NCBI GenBank assembly: GCA_021796905.1
Contig: JAKABK010000114.1
Span: 1 to 6,503 of the forward strand
Origin: Actinomycetes bacterium
GTDB taxonomy: Bacteria; Actinomycetota; Acidimicrobiia; Acidimicrobiales; Palsa-688
Direction: 5' to 3'
Length of the DNA: 6,503 bases
In this document: piece after piece, positions 1 through 4,510 of the stretch
Layout: every line of letters begins with the position of its first letter
Numbering within the stretch: position 1 is the stretch's first letter
Position numbers and translations under genes: made by a program
The notes under the pieces: generated by a model
What the model was told of the DNA's origin: nothing
Seen by the model: the letters and a program-made list of their open reading frames with translations, nothing else
Database searches by the model: none

Positions 1-1233
1 GGAGTGGCACGCTGCTGCGATCCGGGCCGCTGCGGCGCTGTCGGGCCGGAGGGTGCCGGGCTCGACCAGCTCGAGGGCTTGCATCGCACCCCGTCCTCGA
101 CGCTCGGCGATGCCGGGCAGCTCTGCTACGAGCGGGTCGAGCCGGGCGGCGATCCGCTCTCCGATGCGCGCCGCAGCTCCCGCCAGGTCCTGGTCTCGCA
201 TGGTGGCGATCCCGGCGAGCGCGGCGGCGCAGGAGACCGGGTTGCCCCCGAAGGTCCCTCCCAGCCCGCCGGCGTGGACCGTCGCCATCAGCTCGGCCCG
301 GCCGGTGACCCCGGCGATCGGCATACCGGCGCCGAGACCTTTCGCTGTGGTCAGCAGGTCGGGGACCACACCTTCGTGGTCGCAGGCGAACCACGCCCCG
401 CTCCGGCAGAAACCGGACTGGACCTCGTCGGCCACGAAGAGGGCTCCGGTGTCGCGACACCACGCTGCGAGGGCGGGGAGGAACCCGGGGGCGGGCACCA
501 CGAAACCTCCCTCCCCCTGGATCGGCTCGATCAGCACGCAAGCCACCCGGGACGCGCCGACCTGGCGCTCGACGAGCTCGAGGGCCCGGCGTGCCGCCTC
601 CTCGCCGGTCGTGCCGACCGGGTCGCGCAGTGGGTACGACATCGGCACCCGGTGCACTCCGCCGGCGAAGGGCCCGAAGCCGTCCTTGTAGGGCATGTTC
701 TTCGCGGTGAGCGCCATGGTCAGGTTGGTCCGGCCGTGGTACGCGTGGTCGAAGACGACCACCACGTCCCGACCGGTGGCCCGGCGGGCGACCTTGACCG
801 CGTTCTCGACCGCCTCGGCCCCCGAGTTGAACAACGCCGAGGTCTTGGCGTGGTCACCGGGGGTGAGCGTATTGAGCTGCTCGCAGACCTCCACGTAGCC
901 CTCGTAGGGCCCGACCATGAAGCAGGTGTGGGTGAAGCGGCCCACCTGGTCGCGTACCGCGTCGACCACCGCGGGCAGCGCGTGGCCGACCGAGGTCACC
1001 GCGATCCCCGAGCCGAGGTCGATCAGGCAGTTGCCGTCGACGTCGATGACGATCGCACCTTCGGCTGCGTCGATGTAGATCGGAAGGGTGGAGCTGACCC
1101 CAGGGGCCACGGCGGCCGCCCGGCGGGCGGCGAGCTCCCGGCTCCTCGGACCGGGGAGCTCGGTGCGCAGCAACCGCCGCTGGGCGATACCCGCCCACTC
1201 GGTCTGGGCGTCAGGGAGCTCGGTTCGGACCAT
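1..1233 (-). CDS. gabT: 4-aminobutyrate aminotransferase (GABA transaminase), C-terminus cut by window edge
   Basis: This is a PLP-dependent class III aminotransferase that moves the amino group of 4-aminobutyrate to 2-oxoglutarate, giving succinate semialdehyde and glutamate in the cytoplasmic GABA shunt. The window holds 411 codons; the family is usually about 445-450 residues, so roughly 35 C-terminal residues lie beyond base 1. Visible landmarks: GVSSTLPIYI near residue 45, IDLGSGIAVTSVGHA at 71-85, FTHTCFMVGPYEGY at 100-113, the cofactor phosphate loop NSGAEAVENAVK at 136-147, DHAYHGRT at 162-169, the PLP-ring aspartate in DEVQSG (D269), the Schiff-base lysine in TTAKGLGAG (K298), and GGTFGGNP at 325-332. 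FTHTCFMV and GAEAVENAVK are typical of actinobacterial GabT rather than other class III enzymes. The ATG start leaves the usual short leader before PGPRSREL, and a -10-like TATCGT lies six bases upstream. It is co-directional with the phosphatase gene, 131 bases away. A related omega-aminotransferase role cannot be fully excluded. Confidence 0.94.
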   Translation of the reverse strand, partial: MVRTELPDAQTEWAGIAQRRLLRTELPGPRSRELAARRAAAVAPGVSSTLPIYIDAAEGAIVIDVDGNCLIDLGSGIAVTSVGHALPAVVDAVRDQVGRFTHTCFMVGPYEGYVEVCEQLNTLTPGDHAKTSALFNSGAEAVENAVKVARRATGRDVVVVFDHAYHGRTNLTMALTAKNMPYKDGFGPFAGGVHRVPMSYPLRDPVGTTGEEAARRALELVERQVGASRVACVLIEPIQGEGGFVVPAPGFLPALAAWCRDTGALFVADEVQSGFCRSGAWFACDHEGVVPDLLTTAKGLGAGMPIAGVTGRAELMATVHAGGLGGTFGGNPVSCAAALAGIATMRDQDLAGAAARIGERIAARLDPLVAELPGIAERRGRGAMQALELVEPGTLRPDSAAAARIAAACHS

Positions 1234-1239
1234 CCCCAG

Positions 1240-1245
1240 ACGATA
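1240..1245 (-). promoter_or_regulatory. Putative -10 element of a leaderless gabT promoter
   Basis: Read on the minus strand this is TATCGT, fitting the actinobacterial -10 pattern TANNNT. Exactly six bases separate it from the gabT ATG, so transcription would be expected to begin at or next to the A of the start codon. No recognisable -35 box is seen at 17-18 bases spacing, which is common in high-GC actinobacteria. Assignment rests on position and consensus only. Confidence 0.5.
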
Positions 1246-1364
1246 GCCACCGAGGTCGGGCCGGGAGGACCCCGGGACCCGGGCCGGGCGCGATGCAGGC
1301 GCGTGGCGCAGTGGGGCCGGGGCCGATCGGTCCGCCACCGGCTACGGGATGTCCCCGGGGTGGT

Positions 1365-1958
1365 TCAGTTCGACGGGCGGTGGTGGACCTCGTTGAGCGA
1401 CCACAGTGTCGGGCCGTGACGCCCCGGACCGATCCGGTGCAAGGAGGCCACCTCGATGAACAGCTTCGGGGCGACCTGCTCGGGGAAACCCATCGCCCAG
1501 GCGAGGGCGGCCTTGATCGGAGAGACGTGGGAGACCACTGCGACATCTCGGGACGCGGCCTCGACCCACAGCTCCTCGCAGGCAGCCCGCACCCGGGTGG
1601 TGACCGCCGCGAGCGACTCCCCCGACTCGGGCGCCCAGGAGGGGTCCGCATCCCACGACGCCCACACCGCCTCTGGAACCTCGGCCAGGGGCAACCCGTC
1701 GTAGACCCCGTAGTCCAGCTCGACCCAGCGCTGGTCGACCTCGACGCTGGCGCCGGTGACCTCTGCGATCGTCTCCGCGGTGCGTCGGGTGCGCAGCAGT
1801 GGGCTGGTGACCACCCGTTCGACCCCGGCGAGAGCCGGGCTACCAGCGACTGCCACGGCTTGGCGCTCCCCGAGTGGGTCGAGCTCGACGTCCAGGCGCC
1901 CGAGCAGTCGCCGGGAGGCGTTGTGGGCGGTCCGGCCGTGGCGCACCAAGACGAGCAC
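1365..1958 (-). CDS. Histidine phosphatase family protein (stand-alone acid phosphatase-like domain)
   Basis: This is a 197-residue member of the phosphoglycerate mutase-like histidine phosphatase superfamily, which uses a phospho-histidine intermediate to remove phosphate from small molecules or proteins. Catalytic landmarks are all present: LVRHGRT at 4-10 (nucleophile H7, R6), GRLDVELDPLGERQA at 20-34, TSPLLRTRRTAET at 51-63 (R56), the acid in VELDYGVYDG (E80), and the second histidine in VVSHVSPIKAAL (H144). The C-terminal half, from ESGESLAAV through VSHVSPIK to EVASLHRI, resembles the phosphatase domain of the mycobacterial RNase H/acid phosphatase (Rv2228c type). No RNase H domain is fused here. 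The substrate cannot be told; an alpha-ribazole phosphatase (CobC-like) or other phosphatase role is possible. The GTG at 1958 was preferred because it starts exactly at the first beta strand and sits seven bases after a TAGCGT box; another GTG lies one codon earlier at 1961. The zinc-ribbon gene upstream ends 127 bases away. Confidence 0.88.
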   Translation of the reverse strand: MLVLVRHGRTAHNASRRLLGRLDVELDPLGERQAVAVAGSPALAGVERVVTSPLLRTRRTAETIAEVTGASVEVDQRWVELDYGVYDGLPLAEVPEAVWASWDADPSWAPESGESLAAVTTRVRAACEELWVEAASRDVAVVSHVSPIKAALAWAMGFPEQVAPKLFIEVASLHRIGPGRHGPTLWSLNEVHHRPSN

Positions 1959-1965
1959 CACCTCG

Positions 1966-1971
1966 ACGCTA
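1966..1971 (-). promoter_or_regulatory. Putative -10 element of a leaderless phosphatase-gene promoter
   Basis: The minus strand reads TAGCGT (TANNNT pattern), followed by seven bases and then the GTG at 1958, or four bases to the GTG at 1961. The seven-base spacing matches that seen before the acyl-CoA dehydrogenase start and favours the second GTG. A GAGG motif touches the first GTG but is too close to act as a normal ribosome binding site. If this is a promoter, the phosphatase gene can be transcribed independently of the zinc-ribbon gene. Confidence 0.4.
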
Positions 1972-2085
1972 CCGGCCCGTCGACGGCTGGCTACCGACCC
2001 GGCACCGAGACGCTGGGTACAGGCACGCTCGCCCGCGCTCGGGACGCCGTTTGCCCACAACTCCTGGACGGACCGGGCTCGGAGG

Positions 2086-2814
2086 TCACGTCGCGGCCCG
2101 AACGAGGATCCTGCCGCACTGCTCGCAGGTGACGACCGCGTCGGCGGGCAGGTGACGCACCCGGTCGAGCTCGGTCGACGGGAGCGTGAGGTGGCAACCC
2201 CCGCAGCGGTCCCCGACCAGCCGGGCGGCACCCACCCCCCCGAGCCGGTCCCGTAGCCGCTCGTAGGTGGCGAGCAGATCGGCGGGCACGCCGGCGGCTG
2301 CCGACGCCCGCTCCGAAGCCAGCCGGTCCAGCTCGGTTCGCAGCTCGGCGCCCGCTCGCGCCACCTCGGCCTGCGCCTCCGCCTCCTCGGCGTCGAGAGC
2401 GGCCTGCTCGACGTCGACGGCCGCGAGGGCAGCGTCGAGCGGTTCGAGCTGGTCGAGCACGGCGATCCCCTCGTCCTCGAGTTGGGAGACCCGCGCCGAG
2501 AGCGCCTCCACCTCCGAAGCCATCGCCTGCAGGTCCCTGGAAGCCGACACGCTGCCCCCGTAGAGCCGGGCGGTGACCTCACGGCGGCGCTGCTCGGTGG
2601 CCGCCAGTTCGGCTTCGAGGGTCGCTTGGCGTGCTGACAGCTCGCCCCGGGCGTCCTGCTCGGCACGGCGACGGCTCTCGAGCTCACCTCGGCGTGCGCC
2701 GATCGCCGTGAGCCGGGCCCGGGCCGGGAGGTGCTCCAGTCTGTGACGGTGCTGGTCGGAGGCGACATCGAGGTCCTGGACCGCCAGGAGCGCCTCGAAA
2801 GCCGATGTGCTCAT
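2086..2814 (-). CDS. Coiled-coil C4-type zinc ribbon protein
   Basis: This 242-residue protein has the architecture of the bacterial C4 zinc-ribbon family (zf-RING_7 type; Rv2229c in mycobacteria, related to FlgZ/CdsZ proteins). Residues about 6-170 are a long alpha-helical hairpin rich in E, A, R, Q and L, with heptad-like stretches (ELESRRRAEQDARGEL, EVEALSARVSQLEDE). The family hallmark turn YGGSVSASRDLQAM is at 85-98. The C-terminal zinc ribbon has two CxxC knuckles, C204-C207 and C230-C233, all intact. The family's biochemical role is poorly defined; nucleic-acid or protein-partner binding is usually proposed, and nothing here narrows that. It is predicted to be cytoplasmic, with no signal peptide or membrane segment. 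The ATG start fits the family N-terminus (FEALLAVQDLD). No clear Shine-Dalgarno or -10 box precedes it, but its ATG overlaps the stop of an upstream open frame as ATGA, which would allow coupled translation. The histidine phosphatase gene follows downstream, a pairing also known in mycobacteria. Confidence 0.93.
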   Translation of the reverse strand: MSTSAFEALLAVQDLDVASDQHRHRLEHLPARARLTAIGARRGELESRRRAEQDARGELSARQATLEAELAATEQRRREVTARLYGGSVSASRDLQAMASEVEALSARVSQLEDEGIAVLDQLEPLDAALAAVDVEQAALDAEEAEAQAEVARAGAELRTELDRLASERASAAAGVPADLLATYERLRDRLGGVGAARLVGDRCGGCHLTLPSTELDRVRHLPADAVVTCEQCGRILVRAAT

Positions 2815-3146
2815 CGCGGTCCCGGCGCGCTGGTCGGGGCCACCGACAGGAACAAAGGCTGGTGGTAGAACCCTCGGTGGGCGACGCTGGCGTACGTACC
2901 GGCGATCCCTGGGGGTGGGACGCTCGCCGCTCCGGGCACGATCGACGGGTCCTCGGCGTAGTGACCCGGCCCGCCGGCGAGGCGACCGAGCACCTCCCGA
3001 ACGAGGACCTCCGGCGCCGCGCGCGGCCGCACCGAGCGGCGGGTGACCGACGCGTCGGGATCGGCGAGGACCGTGCGGTTGGCGGCACGCTCCGTCGATC
3101 CCCCCTCGAAAATCGAGGACCTGAGGACGCTCCCGGCGATCGACAT
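2811..3146 (-). CDS. Possible small hypothetical protein, 111 residues
   Basis: I do not recognise this open frame. It is included because several features argue it may be coding. About 86% of its codons end in G or C, its composition is balanced (Y, F, H, I and V present), and the other frames over the same bases give Arg/Gly/Pro-rich shadows. Its TGA overlaps the ATG of the zinc-ribbon gene as ATGA, and that gene otherwise lacks a visible translation signal. A TAGGCT box lies nine bases before the ATG. The predicted protein is basic (many R, no K) with a Pro/Gly/Ala-rich C-terminal half (PGAASVPPPGIAGTYAS, then GFYHQPLFLSV). It shows no signal peptide, membrane helix or known motif. Against it: no family is recognised, and two inverted repeats lie in its first 15 or so codons, which suits a regulatory region as well. 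A shorter internal start is possible. Confidence 0.35.
   Translation of the reverse strand: MSIAGSVLRSSIFEGGSTERAANRTVLADPDASVTRRSVRPRAAPEVLVREVLGRLAGGPGHYAEDPSIVPGAASVPPPGIAGTYASVAHRGFYHQPLFLSVAPTSAPGPR
3104..3118. repeat. Small perfect inverted repeat with A-rich centre
   Basis: CCTCGA and TCGAGG form a perfect 6-base inverted repeat around AAA. The A-run is conspicuous in this GC-rich DNA. It lies about 110 bases upstream of the acyl-CoA dehydrogenase start and inside the 5' part of the possible small minus-strand gene. It could be an operator half-site pair or chance; no T-tract follows, so a terminator is unlikely. Confidence 0.4.
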
Positions 3147-3158
3147 CGGACCGGGAGC
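3129..3158. promoter_or_regulatory. Strong 30-base dyad, candidate operator or hairpin
   Basis: An 8-base perfect inverted repeat (GCTCCCGG at 3129-3136, CCGGGAGC at 3151-3158) encloses a second one (CGAT at 3137-3140, ATCG at 3145-3148). This gives 12 base pairs with a two-base bulge and a four-base loop. It covers the ATG of the possible small gene and runs into its TAGGCT box, and lies about 70 bases upstream of the dehydrogenase start. That placement fits a repressor operator between divergent genes; a transcript hairpin is the alternative. No regulator gene is visible in the window. Confidence 0.4.
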
Positions 3159-3161
3159 CTA
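3156..3161 (-). promoter_or_regulatory. Putative -10 element for the minus-strand small gene and zinc-ribbon gene
   Basis: The minus strand reads TAGGCT, fitting TANNNT, nine bases before the ATG at 3146. A transcript from here would have a leader of only about three bases. The hexamer overlaps the outer arm of the 30-base dyad, so protein binding there could block it. No -35 match is seen. It is weaker than the gabT and dehydrogenase boxes because the spacing is less exact and the gene itself is uncertain. Confidence 0.3.
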
Positions 3162-3212
3162 CAAGGGGGTCGCGACAGCCTGCGGGCGAAGGCCCCCGAA
3201 CTGCGCCTCGGC

Positions 3213-3218
3213 TACGAT
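3213..3218 (+). promoter_or_regulatory. Putative -10 element of a leaderless acyl-CoA dehydrogenase promoter
   Basis: TACGAT fits the actinobacterial -10 consensus and is followed by seven bases and then the GTG start at 3226, which puts the expected transcription start on or next to that GTG. No Shine-Dalgarno sequence is present, and none would be needed for a leaderless message. No convincing -35 box lies 17-18 bases upstream. The 27 bases just upstream (3165-3191) include a G-run and a C-run that could pair weakly. Confidence 0.5.
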
Positions 3219-3225
3219 CGGCGCG

Positions 3226-4437
3226 GTGACGACCGCTGCTCCCGCAAGGGATCCCGCCCCGCTCGACGAGGGGGGGATCACCGAGCAGGTAGGGCGCCTG
3301 CTCGCTTCTCACCCCCCGGGCTCGACGCCGGAGGTCGAGTTCCTCGGTGCCCAGTTCGACGCCGGCTTGGCCTGGGTCAACTTCCCCGTCGGGCTCGGCG
3401 GTCTCGGGGCGGCCCGGGGCCTGCAGCGCATCGTCACCGAGCGCCTCTCCGCAGCCGGAGCGCCGATGCTGTTCGGTCGCAACCCGATCGGCTACGGCAT
3501 GGCCGCCCCGACCGTCCTCGCCCACGGCTCAGCTGACCAGCAACACCGTTACCTGCGACCGATGTTCACCGGGGAGCACATCTGGTGCCAGCTGTTCTCC
3601 GAGCCGGGCGCCGGATCGGACGTCGCCGGGCTCGCGACCCGAGCGGTCCGCGACGGCGACGAGTGGGTCCTGAACGGCCAGAAGGTATGGACGACCCTCG
3701 CCCACCAGGCGCGATACGGGATGCTCCTCGCCCGCAGCGACCCCGGAGCCGAGAAGCACAAGGGGCTCACCTACTTCGTGGTCGACATGCACGCCCCCGG
3801 GGTGGATGTCCGCCCGTTGCGTCAGCTGACCGGTGACGCCGAGTTCAACGAGGTGTACTTCACCGACGTCCGGGTCCCCGACGCCGAGCGTCTGGGCGAG
3901 GTCGGTGACGGGTGGCGGGTGGCGATCACCACTCTCATGAACGAACGGGTATCGATCGGTGCCACCGTCGGCGCCCGGGGCAGCGGAGCGATCGGCACCG
4001 CAGTGCGCCTCTGGGAGCAGCGGACCGACAAGGACCCGGTGCTGCGCGACCGGCTGACCGCGCTGTGGGTCGAGTCCGAGGTGCACCGCCTGACCAGCCT
4101 TCGGGCCGCGGCCAACGCCGTCGCCGGCACCCCCGGGCCCGAGGGCTCGACCGCGAAGCTGCACTCAGCCGAGCTCAACAAGGCGATCTACGAGCTGTGC
4201 GAGACCCTCCTCGGGGCGGAGGGGATGCTCTACGACGACTGGACCATGCGCCGCCCGGAGTCCGCCGGCGGGTTCGGGGGCGGGCCGCAGCGGATGTTCC
4301 TGCGGTCGAGGGCCAACTCGATCGAGGGCGGCACGTCGGAGATCATGCGCAACATCCTCGGCGAACGGGTCCTCGGACTGCCGGGAGACGTCCGCAACGA
4401 CAAGGACCGCCCCTGGTCGGAGGTCCCCCGCAACTGA
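3226..4437 (+). CDS. Acyl-CoA dehydrogenase (FadE-type)
   Basis: This 403-residue flavoprotein would catalyse alpha,beta-dehydrogenation of an acyl-CoA to the trans-2-enoyl-CoA, passing electrons from FAD to electron-transfer flavoprotein. The N-terminal helical domain covers about 1-115 (WVNFPVGLGGLG at 50-61). The middle beta domain has the FAD/substrate motif FSEPGAGSDVAGL at 124-136 and WVLNGQKVWTT at 147-157. The C-terminal helical domain runs from about 230, with KLHSAELNKAIYELCETLLG at 311-330 and the catalytic-base motif SIEGGTSEIMRNILGERVLG at 365-384, where E367 aligns with the active-site glutamate of medium-chain dehydrogenases. The closing RPWSEVPRN is typical of actinobacterial FadE proteins. 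Chain-length or sterol specificity cannot be read from this. The GTG start was chosen because the upstream open frame adds 61 residues without dehydrogenase character and a -10 box sits directly before the GTG. It is divergent from the zinc-ribbon side and convergent with ppc, 70 bases apart. Confidence 0.95.
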   Translation: MTTAAPARDPAPLDEGGITEQVGRLLASHPPGSTPEVEFLGAQFDAGLAWVNFPVGLGGLGAARGLQRIVTERLSAAGAPMLFGRNPIGYGMAAPTVLAHGSADQQHRYLRPMFTGEHIWCQLFSEPGAGSDVAGLATRAVRDGDEWVLNGQKVWTTLAHQARYGMLLARSDPGAEKHKGLTYFVVDMHAPGVDVRPLRQLTGDAEFNEVYFTDVRVPDAERLGEVGDGWRVAITTLMNERVSIGATVGARGSGAIGTAVRLWEQRTDKDPVLRDRLTALWVESEVHRLTSLRAAANAVAGTPGPEGSTAKLHSAELNKAIYELCETLLGAEGMLYDDWTMRRPESAGGFGGGPQRMFLRSRANSIEGGTSEIMRNILGERVLGLPGDVRNDKDRPWSEVPRN

Positions 4438-4475
4438 GGAACCCGGAACCCGTCGGCTGGACCCACGCTCGCTGA

Positions 4476-4510
4476 CCCCGGGCGGTCGCCGGTCGGGCGG
4501 TGCCCGGTCA
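4476..4510. terminator. Weak candidate hairpin between convergent genes
   Basis: CCGGGC at 4478-4483 pairs perfectly with GCCCGG at 4502-4507. It lies in the 70-base gap between the dehydrogenase stop and the ppc stop and runs up against the ppc stop codon. No T-tract follows on either strand, so it is not a classical intrinsic terminator. Short GC hairpins between convergent genes often serve this purpose in high-GC actinobacteria, but chance pairing is likely in such GC-rich DNA. Confidence 0.25.

Noticed and set aside
1271..1288. Tandem CCCGGG hexamers in the gap upstream of gabT
   Set aside because: Only two short GC-only copies; not distinguishable from background composition.
4..1419. 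A 471-codon open frame on the plus strand opposite gabT
   Set aside because: It is Arg/Gly/Pro/Asp-rich with no recognisable motif and is fully explained as the antisense shadow of gabT in high-GC DNA.
1365..2768. One long minus-strand frame that would extend the phosphatase upstream to 467 residues
   Set aside because: The upstream part is the out-of-frame shadow of the zinc-ribbon gene (Ser/Arg/Pro-rich), and the phosphatase fold starts only at LVLVRHGRT.
3165..3197. GGGGG and CCCCC runs that could pair as a hairpin upstream of the dehydrogenase
   Set aside because: The arms are homopolymeric and 23 bases apart, with no T-tract; chance pairing is expected in DNA this GC-rich.
3043..3225. 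Extension of the acyl-CoA dehydrogenase to an upstream ATG
   Set aside because: The 61 added residues have no dehydrogenase character, cross the dyads and the -10 box, and the GTG at 3226 gives a normal N-terminal domain length.
2815..3225. Possible RNase P RNA or other structured RNA in the long gap upstream of the zinc-ribbon gene
   Set aside because: The conserved RNase P core (GAGGAAAGTC-like and ACAGA-like elements) is absent on both strands, and I recognise no riboswitch or tRNA pattern.
2086..3525. Extension of the zinc-ribbon protein upstream to 479 residues
   Set aside because: The extra N-terminal part is Arg/Gly-rich shadow sequence that runs antisense into the acyl-CoA dehydrogenase; the family starts at about the ATG at 2814.
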